Positions 1 through 7,340 of a stretch of DNA of 64,000 bases are shown here, one piece after another; the stretch's first letter is position 1; every line of letters begins with the position of its first letter. Origin of the DNA: Pseudomonadota bacterium (lineage in GTDB: Bacteria; Desulfobacterota; Desulfovibrionia; Desulfovibrionales; Desulfovibrionaceae); assembly GCA_023460395.1 (NCBI GenBank), contig JAEWQB010000019.1, positions 67,011-131,010 of the forward strand, read 5' to 3'. Under the pieces are notes generated by a model that saw only the letters and a list, made by a program, of their open reading frames with translations, had not been told where the DNA came from and searched no databases. The translations under genes were made by a program, and so were the position numbers.

Positions 1-110
1 GGCACGGTGAGTGAAATGTGATGAAGAAGTGTTTTGCTGCCAAAGGCGACGCGCACATCTTCCGCTCTGGCGGCGATACTGGACGAAAAGGGCGCGCTAT
101 CACTCGGCAT
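1..110 (-). CDS. pstB: Phosphate ABC transporter ATP-binding protein PstB (N-terminal fragment)
   Basis: This is the first 36 codons of an ABC ATPase running off the left edge. The ATG at 110 lies inside the end of pstA (11 bp overlap, different frame). The peptide reads roughly MPSDSAPFSSS followed by VRVAFGSKTLLHHISL, the typical first beta-strands of a transporter ATPase ahead of Walker A. PstB would hydrolyse ATP to drive phosphate import through PstC and PstA. The identity rests on its place after pstS, pstC and pstA; the Walker motifs are outside the window. Confidence 0.75.
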   Translation of the reverse strand, partial: MPSDSAPFSSSIAARAEDVRVAFGSKTLLHHISLTV

Positions 111-1113
111 GGGACGTTCCTCTCCAGCGTTGTTCCAATGTTTTTTGCAAAAAAGAAGCACCGGCCAGCAGGGAGAGAGAAAGTGCCAGCAACACAAGTG
201 TGGCGGCGAAGCCCTGTTGCAGTTCCATCGCGTCCCGATATTGGGACGACCTATAGAAAATGGTGAAGGGCAGTGCCTCAAATCGAGCACCCAACCCTGC
301 GGGGAGTCCTGCGCTTGCCACGGCACCTGTGAGCATGATGACAGCGGTGTCTTCAGCGGCGCGTCCCGCCGCCAGTAGCATTCCGCCCAGCATGCCGCGT
401 GCGGCGGCAGGGAGCAAAATGTGGCGCAGGGTGCCCCACGTGCCCAATCCCATGGCGGCACCCGCCAGCCAGAGCCGGTCCGGCAGTGCCTCCAGTGCTC
501 CGCGAGTGGTTGAAACCAGCACCGGCAGCACCAGTAGGGCAAGGCAGCAGGAGGCCAGCAAGAGGGATGGTCCCGTGTGCGGGGAAACCACCCGGCGCAG
601 CATAAGCAGCAGGGTGAAGCCGAACAGCCCCATGACAATAGAGGGAATGCCCGCCAGCAGGTCAACGCAGAGGCCCAACACGGCTTTGATGCGGGGAGGC
701 GCGTAGACGACGAGGTATATCCCACATCCAACGCCCGGACCCAACGCCAGCAACATGGTCAATCCCAGCAGGGAGAGCGTGCCTACGCAGGCAGGCCAAA
801 TTCCATCCCACACGGGTATTTGGCCTAGCAGGGCGGCTAACGGCGGTACGTCGCCAAAAAACAAGCGCATGTTGACGCCTCCGCCCCCCCGGATGCTCAG
901 GAAGAGCACTAAAAACCCCACCACCAGCGGCACGCCGAGCCCCGCCAGCCACACCATTCCGCGCAGGAGAATCTCCGCACAGGAGACGTTGGCTGGCAGA
1001 CTGTTGGTGCCAGAGCCTTCACCGGGCATGTCTGTTCGCACCGTGTGGGAAGGGTTTCTGCCGGAGGCCTTCGCTGACTGATCCGGGGTTTGGGGCGCTA
1101 CGCGGGAATTCAT
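100..1113 (-). CDS. pstA: Phosphate ABC transporter permease PstA
   Basis: This is the inner-membrane permease half of the high-affinity phosphate importer. The start at 1113 overlaps the pstC stop as ATGA (4 bp), a classic translational-coupling junction; a longer in-frame start at 1185 would lie deep inside pstC and is less likely. About 45 polar residues precede the first membrane segment (around residues 50-70), longer than in enterobacterial PstA. Further hydrophobic helices follow, with the permease loop (GMLLAAGRAAEDTAVIM) matching the EAA-type GRAxGDTA contact site for the ATPase. It is third in the operon pstS-pstC-pstA-pstB. Confidence 0.9.
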   Translation of the reverse strand: MNSRVAPQTPDQSAKASGRNPSHTVRTDMPGEGSGTNSLPANVSCAEILLRGMVWLAGLGVPLVVGFLVLFLSIRGGGGVNMRLFFGDVPPLAALLGQIPVWDGIWPACVGTLSLLGLTMLLALGPGVGCGIYLVVYAPPRIKAVLGLCVDLLAGIPSIVMGLFGFTLLLMLRRVVSPHTGPSLLLASCCLALLVLPVLVSTTRGALEALPDRLWLAGAAMGLGTWGTLRHILLPAAARGMLGGMLLAAGRAAEDTAVIMLTGAVASAGLPAGLGARFEALPFTIFYRSSQYRDAMELQQGFAATLVLLALSLSLLAGASFLQKTLEQRWRGTSHAE

Positions 1114-1997
1114 GCGTTGGCCTTTTGTCTCACGTACAGGCGCAGAATCAACTGCCCGATACCATTGACAAGCAGCAACAGGCATCCTGCCACAAAGACG
1201 GAACTGTAGGCCGCGCTGTTGCTATCCGTGGCAATGACCAAACCGATATGCGCTGTCAGCGTGCGCACGCTGTCAGAGAGAGCACCCGGCCACTGGGGCG
1301 CGTTTCCCGCCAGCATCAGAGGGATGAGCGCGTCGCCCACGGCCCGCCCGAACCCCAGTGCGGCTGCGGCGACAAGGTTTTTGCGGCAGGCGGGCAGCAC
1401 AAGATGTGTCAGCGTTTGCGGGGGCCGGAATCCCAGTGCGGCCCCTGTAACGCGCATGCGGCGTTCTGTGGTGGCAATGCCTGCATCCATGACGAAAACC
1501 ATGGTGGGTAACGTGGAAAGGGTGAGCACAAGAGACGCCGTGGCCCAGCACAGACCGGAGCCAAATCCCAGCGCTTCCCGCATGAGGGGAACCAAAAGGA
1601 ACATGGCGGCAAATCCGTAAACCACAGTGGGAAAGGCCGTCATGCCTTTCAGAAGAATGAGCAACGCACGCGCCGCAGGACGTGGAGCCATTCCTCGTAT
1701 GCCGCAGCAAAGCCCCAGCGCCAGAGGCCAGCCCAGCAGGAGTGCGCTGGCGGACACACAGACGGAGGCCGCCAGCATGGGAAGAATGCCAAACTGCCCC
1801 CGGTAGGGGTTCCATTCACCGCCCAAAATAGCGGAACCCTGCCCGCCAGTGAAGACAGGGAAGGCGAAGAGAAAAAGGAAGCCGAAGATGGCTGCCACCG
1901 CCACCGCCACAAGTATCGCGCAAAGGCCCAAAAGCCTTTGCGCGGTTTGTTCATGACGAGGCCCGATGCGGTTAGCGAGCGAGGGGAATGTAGCCAC
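1110..1997 (-). CDS. pstC: Phosphate ABC transporter permease PstC
   Basis: This is a 295-residue inner-membrane permease that pairs with PstA. A first membrane helix lies at about residues 22-48 and at least five more follow; the ATPase-contact loop reads LGFGRAVGDALIPLML. The start is GTG at 1997, inside the last 26 bp of pstS, so translation is probably coupled to pstS. No ATG upstream in frame fits better. It acts with PstS, which delivers phosphate from the periplasm. Confidence 0.9.
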   Translation of the reverse strand: MATFPSLANRIGPRHEQTAQRLLGLCAILVAVAVAAIFGFLFLFAFPVFTGGQGSAILGGEWNPYRGQFGILPMLAASVCVSASALLLGWPLALGLCCGIRGMAPRPAARALLILLKGMTAFPTVVYGFAAMFLLVPLMREALGFGSGLCWATASLVLTLSTLPTMVFVMDAGIATTERRMRVTGAALGFRPPQTLTHLVLPACRKNLVAAAALGFGRAVGDALIPLMLAGNAPQWPGALSDSVRTLTAHIGLVIATDSNSAAYSSVFVAGCLLLLVNGIGQLILRLYVRQKANA

Positions 1998-2805
1998 TTG
2001 CGCGAATTATTTCGGCCCCTTCAGGGGTATAGAGGTAGTCGATGAAGTCCTTCACCAAACCTACAGGCTCACCTTTTGTGTTCATGTACAGTTTTCGGGT
2101 GATGGTATACGCGCCGTTTGCCGCGTTTTCCTGTGTGGGCACCATGCCTTCCAGCACAGGTGCCTTCACGGACGCGTCAATGTGTCCGATGCCCACATAC
2201 CCAATAGCGCCGGGATCTTGCTGAACGGCGGTTTTCATGGCGCCGTTGGAAGGAACAACATTGGCGGAGGGCGCTATGTCCCCTTTATTGAGTAGCTTTT
2301 TGTAAAAGACTTCGCGGGTTCCGCTCGCTTCATCCCGTGTGTAAAGGGTAATGGCGCGGTCGCTGCCGCCCAGTTCTTTCCAGTTGGTGATGCGACCTGC
2401 GAAGATATCGCGCACCTGCTCAAAACGTAATTCGTTCACGTTGTTGGCGGTGTTGAGGACAACGGCAACCCCGTCAATGGCAAAGGGAAAGCTCACCAGA
2501 CCATACGTATTCACCTCAGCTTGCGTAAGGGCGCGGCCCGTGTTGCCTATTTGCACCAGCCCTTCCCCCACCTGCTGCACGCCCACTCCAGAACCGCCTG
2601 CGGCGATGCTGATACGGATGTCAGTATTGCGCGTCATGATGCGTTTCGCCGCTTCTTTCATGACCGGAATATGCGCGGTGCCGCCAGCAATATCAATGGA
2701 GCCTTGTTTGCCGGAAAAGACGTCCAGTGGCTCTGCCCATGCCAGTGGCGCGGCGAGAGCGATACTTACACATACGAGCAGCAGAATGCGAAATTTTTGA
2801 AACAT
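1972..2805 (-). CDS. pstS: Periplasmic phosphate-binding protein PstS
   Basis: This is a 277-residue secreted solute-binding protein with a signal peptide ending near residue 24 (LAAPLAWA). The mature part has the PstS pattern: the GGSGVGV phosphate-binding loop at about residues 70-76, then the RDEASGTREVF motif near residues 155-165. A Shine-Dalgarno AGGAGA lies just before the ATG at 2805. It is the first gene of the pst operon and diverges from a PAS protein gene; the promoter must lie in the AT-rich stretch at about 2900-2960. I could not identify a convincing Pho box there. Confidence 0.93.
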   Translation of the reverse strand: MFQKFRILLLVCVSIALAAPLAWAEPLDVFSGKQGSIDIAGGTAHIPVMKEAAKRIMTRNTDIRISIAAGGSGVGVQQVGEGLVQIGNTGRALTQAEVNTYGLVSFPFAIDGVAVVLNTANNVNELRFEQVRDIFAGRITNWKELGGSDRAITLYTRDEASGTREVFYKKLLNKGDIAPSANVVPSNGAMKTAVQQDPGAIGYVGIGHIDASVKAPVLEGMVPTQENAANGAYTITRKLYMNTKGEPVGLVKDFIDYLYTPEGAEIIRASGYIPLAR

Positions 2806-3071
2806 GCCGTTCTCCTAAGGCTACACGGTGACACGCCGCGAAACAGGCGCACGCAAGGATGATTCCCACGGTGGGACCATAGGCGGGCAATGTGGACTGG
2901 GCAAATAGATAGTGCTGATTAATATGATGGTAACTAATTTAAAAAATCTATAGTACCGCCGTGTTGCAGGAATGCCGGGCCGCGTGTGCACGGATAATGC
3001 GCTGGTCACCGCTTTCGCTTTCTGATAGCGGCAGGAAAGGGCGCAATGGTGGCCCGCAGAGGAGCATCTTC

Positions 3072-4343
3072 GTGGAAATTCGATATGACAAGGTTGCAGG
3101 GGGCGTGCGGCAGCTCCAGCAGGCATTGGGCGTGTATCTGGAAGCCGTCCCCGCTCTGCTGTGGCACGTGGATACCGTGCGCAATGAGATGATCTTTTTT
3201 AATGATCATAAAGTAGCCGGGTTGAACGGCAGAATTCCGATGATGCTCAAGAATTCGGCATTAGCCAAAGCCTTGATTCACCCGGAAGATTTCCGCGCAT
3301 TTCGTGGGGCGCTGGGATGCATTCGGTCCCTTCAGCCGTCCGCGGTGTCCTTCCGGGTATGCGATGACGCGGGCAGTTGGCACTGGTTGGTCATGCTGGG
3401 CATGCCCGCACCTGATGAATCGTTTTGCTACGTGGGGTTGGTCACGGAGTGCACCGGCCTTGCGGAATCCATTCTGGGGCGCGAATCCGGCGTTTCTTTG
3501 CGGGAGAGCATAGAATTGCTGGATAATCCCGTTTTGTTGGTGGACTTTACAGACAAGGGAATTTCCGCTGCCAACGCGGCGGCGCGGGAGCTGTTCGGCT
3601 ATGCGCAAGCGGAAGACTTTCCGGCGTTGGATAGTATGCTGTCGGGAGTCAGTGAGCAGTATCAGCGCAGCATTTATGAATATCTTATCTTCAATGCACA
3701 GTGGCGCGGAGTGCTTTCCCTGCGAGACGCCATAGGCGCACGGGTGCCATGCGCCGTGCAATTGCGCCCTGTTGCCCGCAGCGGCATTAAGTATCTGTGG
3801 GTGTCTCTGGAGCCGCTGGGGACTGTGGGAGAGCCGGAAACCTTTGGCGTTCCCGTAACATCGTTTGTCCCTTCCGCTCTGTATGGCGCACTGGATACCG
3901 CGCACGATACCGCACAGGCCCTGCACGCACTGCTGGAGCATCAGCCTTCGGGCATGCAGGCGGAAGGCGTTATGCTCTCCCGCATTTTCGCCACGGAAAA
4001 CAGAGTGGTGGTCACGGGGGTGGGCTTTCCCTTTCAGCAGATGGAGGGGCAGACGGAATATCCCTACGCCGGTTCCATCGCTGAAAATATTGTTCAATAC
4101 AACTTGCCATACTTAGTGGTGGAAGAAACCAGCCGGAGTATCCGCCCCATTGACTGGGCCTTGTTTATCCCCGGCGGGATACACTCGTACTACGCGGAAC
4201 CTTATTTTGAGGAAGGCGTGTTGCGCTACGTGCTTATTTTTTGCTCAACCCGTCCTGCTGCCTTTGATGCAGGCGGAGTGCCTGCCTGCAAGGACATGCT
4301 CACCCTGCTGGCCCGGACGCTGGAGCGTGTCGGACAACCGTAA
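3072..4343 (+). CDS. Orphan double-PAS sensor protein of unknown output
   Basis: The product is 423 residues. I chose the GTG at 3072 because AGAGGAG ends 7 nt upstream; a longer GTG start at 2961 has no ribosome-binding site. Residues about 5-130 look like a PAS fold-3 domain (an LLWHVD start and an SFRVCDDAGSWHWL strand pair). Residues about 145-265 look like a second PAS domain (NPVLLVDFTDKGISAANAAARELFGY). The last 150 residues form an unassigned domain. There is no kinase, GGDEF, HTH or methyl-accepting module, so the output is unknown; it may act by protein contact. It is divergent from pstS and upstream of a chemoreceptor, which may be coincidental. Confidence 0.7.
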   Translation: MEIRYDKVAGGVRQLQQALGVYLEAVPALLWHVDTVRNEMIFFNDHKVAGLNGRIPMMLKNSALAKALIHPEDFRAFRGALGCIRSLQPSAVSFRVCDDAGSWHWLVMLGMPAPDESFCYVGLVTECTGLAESILGRESGVSLRESIELLDNPVLLVDFTDKGISAANAAARELFGYAQAEDFPALDSMLSGVSEQYQRSIYEYLIFNAQWRGVLSLRDAIGARVPCAVQLRPVARSGIKYLWVSLEPLGTVGEPETFGVPVTSFVPSALYGALDTAHDTAQALHALLEHQPSGMQAEGVMLSRIFATENRVVVTGVGFPFQQMEGQTEYPYAGSIAENIVQYNLPYLVVEETSRSIRPIDWALFIPGGIHSYYAEPYFEEGVLRYVLIFCSTRPAAFDAGGVPACKDMLTLLARTLERVGQP

Positions 4344-4696
4344 GGTGCCGGAATGTCGTATCGGCGGGCAACTAAGCCGAGAGGGCGGAGCCTCGAATAT
4401 TTGACCACTTCGCAAGGAGTGCCGCAGACTGCTGACGATGACCTGATGAAAAAATCAGGCGGAGTCAGCAGTTTTGCGTTGTTTCAGAAAGGCCTGTTCG
4501 CGTATGAAAAGGTGCCACGGGCGGAAATTGTCCGAAAAGACGTTGTTTTTCATTTTTGTCAAAAGATGGGATTTCTGCTTTTCAGAAAGAGGCTTCCTGC
4601 GTAGTATTTTATACGTCTCGCAGCTTACGCGGCGGAAAAAGGGGAGCCTCTCCGGCTCAGGGTCATACTGCGCACGTCAACCGCCTCGGGGGAATC
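4344..4696. other. Noncoding stretch between the PAS gene and the chemoreceptor
   Basis: These 353 bp hold no ORF with a credible ribosome-binding site. They contain the nested hairpin annotated separately at 4428-4475 and an AT-richer segment at about 4545-4615 that presumably carries the promoter of the downstream chemoreceptor. I saw no sigma-28 consensus here. Confidence 0.5.
4428..4475 (+). terminator. Nested-hairpin terminator after the PAS gene
   Basis: ACTGCTGAC (4428-4436) pairs perfectly with GTCAGCAGT (4464-4472), followed by TTT. Inside the loop a second perfect stem, CCTGAT (4442-4447) with ATCAGG (4454-4459), encloses an A-rich loop. The T tract is short. Confidence 0.55.
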
Positions 4697-6736
4697 ATGA
4701 AACTCGGCTTACGCGAACGGATACTTTTGCCCATTTTGGCATGTATCGTTTTGGGAATGGGAGTCTCCTCCCTGCTGTCATACACTCAGGCGAAAAAAGC
4801 CGTGAGCGCCGCCATGAATGGGCAGGCCGAGCAGGCTGCTTCAACGCTGGCCCGCGAAATAACCACATGGGTTGAGGAACTCAGAGGCAGCGTGGTGCGC
4901 GAGTCTTCGTGGCGGGGCTACGCCAGAGTGCTGGCGAATGGCTATGTCGCGCCGGGAACGTTCATGGAGGCCAACAAGCAGCTTAAAGGGTTCGCCGATT
5001 ATTCCGCATATACAGCGTCCATCAAGATTGCCAACGCGGAAGGCGTTGTCGTGGCTGGATCGCTGGAAGATCAGATAGGTACCCTGAATGTGGGAGATAG
5101 AGAGTATTTCCTGCGTGCCATGAAGGGGGAAAGCGTAGTTTCTCCGGCAGTGTACAGCAAGTCCAGCGGGAAACCGGTGCTGATGATCGCCGCTCCCGTA
5201 AAAGAAGATGCAGCGGTCCGTGGAGTGCTGTTCGCGGTGATCGAATTAGATAATCTGGCGCGGCGTATTGTGGACCCCATAAAGCTGGGGTCGTCAGGCT
5301 ACGCGTTTGTCCTCACGGGAGACGGCAGACTGGTGGCCCACCCGGACCCCTCGCTTATTTTAAAAGACGAGGTGCGTGAAGAGCCGTGGTCCAAAGCCAT
5401 GATTGCCAAACGCAACGGGCTGGTGGAGTACGAATTCCGGGGACTTTCCAAAATGGTTACCGTGGTGGAAGAGCCTGTGACTGGCTGGATTGTGGGCGTG
5501 GGCGCACCCATTGAGGACGTGTATGCGGCGATAAGCGAAATTCGTACCGCCAGCATTGCGACGACCCTTGGCGTGACCATAGCTGCATTGCTGATAATTT
5601 TCTTGGTAGTACGGGGTGTGGTGAGCGCCATCCGTATTGTGGTTCGCCATGCGAACGCAGTGGCAGGGGGGAATATAGACGATTCCCTGACCATGGCGCG
5701 TGGCGACGAATTGGGTGTTCTTGCCGACGCCCTGCGGACCATGGTGGACAGGCTGCGGGAGATGATCGGAATGGCGAAAAGCAAAACCACGGAAGCCGAG
5801 GCGGAGTCGGCAAAAGCACGCGAAGCCATGCGTGAAGCCGAGCAGGCACGCCTTGCCGCGGAACGCGCCAAACGTGACGGAATGCTTCAGGCGGCTTCGC
5901 ATCTGGAAGGCATCGTGGAACGGGTGCATGCCTCCGCCGCCACGCTGACCGGGCAGATATCCGAGGCCATGCACGGTTCGGAGCGGCAACGTGAACGGGC
6001 ATCGGAATCAGCCACGGCTATGGAAGAGATGAACGCCACGGTTATGGAAGTGGCCCGCAACGCCTCGCAAGCGGCTGAACACGCGGAAAGCGCCCGGCAC
6101 AAGGCGGACGAAGGTTCTAGTGTGGTGGCGAATGTCGTTACCGCCATTGCGGATGTGGACAGCAAGTCCGGTGCGCTTCGTGCGAGCCTTGGCGAATTGG
6201 GGCAGCGGGCGGAAGGTATCGGCTCCATTATGGGAGTTATTTCTGACATCGCGGATCAGACCAATCTGCTGGCGTTGAACGCGGCTATTGAGGCCGCGCG
6301 TGCCGGTGATGCAGGCCGGGGATTTGCCGTAGTGGCGGACGAAGTGCGCAAGCTGGCGGAAAAGACCATGAATGCCACCAGAGAAGTGCACGAGGCCGTG
6401 GCTGCCATTCAGGACGCTTCACGGGAAAATATTAAGGGAATGGAACAAGCTTCCTCCTCTGTCGCCCGGTCTACAGAACTGGCTACGGTGGCGGGTGATG
6501 CGCTACATTCCATTGTGGAAATCGTGCAGGCCAATGCGGATCAGGTCCGGGCCATTGCCACAGCCAGCGAGCAGCAGTCTGCCGCATCGGACGAAATAAG
6601 CCGAGGGGCGGACGAAGTGAACCAGATAGCGCTTGAAACCGCGGACAGCATGCGGCGTTCCTCGGAAGCGGTGGAAGAACTGGCGGAACTTGCTGAAGAA
6701 CTGCGCAAACTCATAGAGGAGTTGCAGCAGAGCTAG
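4697..6736 (+). CDS. Methyl-accepting chemotaxis protein with periplasmic Cache sensor
   Basis: This is a 679-residue transmembrane chemoreceptor. TM1 spans about residues 10-30; a periplasmic double-Cache type sensor spans about 35-275 (GDREYFLRAMKGESVVSPAV and DPIKLGSSGYAFVLTGDGRLVAHP are Cache signatures). TM2 is at about 283-305, then HAMP and a cytoplasmic signalling coiled coil. The hairpin tip that contacts CheA/CheW is intact (IADQTNLLALNAAIEAARAG). The ATG at 4697 is preceded by a G-rich ribosome-binding site (CGGGGG). The ligand is unknown; Cache receptors commonly bind small organic acids or amino acids. No CheR-tethering pentapeptide is present at the C-terminus. Confidence 0.92.
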   Translation: MKLGLRERILLPILACIVLGMGVSSLLSYTQAKKAVSAAMNGQAEQAASTLAREITTWVEELRGSVVRESSWRGYARVLANGYVAPGTFMEANKQLKGFADYSAYTASIKIANAEGVVVAGSLEDQIGTLNVGDREYFLRAMKGESVVSPAVYSKSSGKPVLMIAAPVKEDAAVRGVLFAVIELDNLARRIVDPIKLGSSGYAFVLTGDGRLVAHPDPSLILKDEVREEPWSKAMIAKRNGLVEYEFRGLSKMVTVVEEPVTGWIVGVGAPIEDVYAAISEIRTASIATTLGVTIAALLIIFLVVRGVVSAIRIVVRHANAVAGGNIDDSLTMARGDELGVLADALRTMVDRLREMIGMAKSKTTEAEAESAKAREAMREAEQARLAAERAKRDGMLQAASHLEGIVERVHASAATLTGQISEAMHGSERQRERASESATAMEEMNATVMEVARNASQAAEHAESARHKADEGSSVVANVVTAIADVDSKSGALRASLGELGQRAEGIGSIMGVISDIADQTNLLALNAAIEAARAGDAGRGFAVVADEVRKLAEKTMNATREVHEAVAAIQDASRENIKGMEQASSSVARSTELATVAGDALHSIVEIVQANADQVRAIATASEQQSAASDEISRGADEVNQIALETADSMRRSSEAVEELAELAEELRKLIEELQQS

Positions 6737-6763
6737 GTCCGGGCTGCATCTACAAATTCCTTG

Positions 6764-6793
6764 AATCCCGGTGACTGCGAGGTCGCCGGGATT
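6764..6793 (+). terminator. Terminator-like hairpin after the chemoreceptor gene
   Basis: AATCCCGGTGAC (6764-6775) pairs with GTCGCCGGGATT (6782-6793), 12 bp with one G-U. No T tract follows, so it may be a weak or factor-assisted terminator. Confidence 0.45.
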
Positions 6794-6910
6794 CGCTGTC
6801 TCAGTCGGAGCCGGGTTTTGCCAAGAGAGGGGGCAAAAAAAATAAACGTAGTTCTTTTGGCCTATTAAAAAAAATATATTGGCCCCACAGGCGAAAGAAA
6901 ATTCCGTGTC

Positions 6911-6939
6911 TTGAATACAAAATTTCCTTCTGCTAGGGT
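6911..6939 (+). promoter_or_regulatory. Possible promoter for the nrdD riboswitch transcript
   Basis: TTGAAT (6911-6916) and TAGGGT (6934-6939) are 17 bp apart and lie 21 bp before the riboswitch P1 stem. The -10 match is weak, so this is tentative. Confidence 0.3.
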
Positions 6940-6960
6940 TGTCCCCGTAGCAAATGCACT

Positions 6961-7124
6961 CTTCAGTGGAATGGCGGACCGGCTGTGTGTTCATGTCCCC
7001 CCGCCATTTTTTACAGGCAATCCGGTGTAACCCCGGAACGGTCCCGCCACTGTAACGGTTTTGTCATGCCTACGCCCGAAAGGGCGCAGCCATGCGGCAC
7101 CGGAGCCAGAAAACCTGACTGAAG
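6961..7124 (+). promoter_or_regulatory. Cobalamin (B12) riboswitch aptamer
   Basis: The aptamer is closed by a perfect P1 stem: CTTCAGT (6961-6967) with ACTGAAG (7118-7124). Inside are the conserved elements of the AdoCbl class in order: AATCCGGTGTAACCCCGG at about 7018-7036, the B12 box GCCACTGTAACGG near 7046-7058, and GCCAGAAAACCTG at about 7105-7117. The RNA should bind an adenosylcobalamin-type ligand and repress the gene downstream. Placement before a B12-independent ribonucleotide reductase follows the known logic that such isozymes are silenced when B12 is plentiful. Confidence 0.9.
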
Positions 7125-7263
7125 CGGTTTCAGAACGCGAAGGGCACGAGGATGCCCGGAGCGCTCTCGAAATAAATCCCCAACCACCACGCCGGTGGAT
7201 ATGTGGTGGTTCCGCCATCCGCATGACCCAGATCCCCGGCCATGAACAGCATGTGCCCGCGCC

Positions 7264-7340
7264 GTGTTGCGTAACATATTGTTGCGTCTGCATGCGTGTG
7301 TGACGCGCGTAGCGGTGCGTGCTGCTTCGGAGACGCAATG
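7264..7340 (+). promoter_or_regulatory. Expression platform: start-sequestering hairpin of the nrdD riboswitch
   Basis: TTGCGTCT (7282-7289) is perfectly complementary to AGACGCAA (7331-7338), which contains most of the GGAGA ribosome-binding site and the A of the nrdD start codon. The same 5' strand could instead pair through GCGTC (7284-7288) with GACGC (7302-7306), and a second TTGCGT copy lies at 7267-7272. These mutually exclusive pairings suggest control of translation initiation. A separate perfect hairpin, AACCACCAC (7182-7190) with GTGGTGGTT (7203-7211), lies between the aptamer and this element; it has no T tract. Confidence 0.6.

Noticed and set aside
4353..4604. An 83-residue open frame between the PAS gene and the chemoreceptor
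   Set aside because: It spans the terminator hairpin, has no Shine-Dalgarno and no recognisable protein features.
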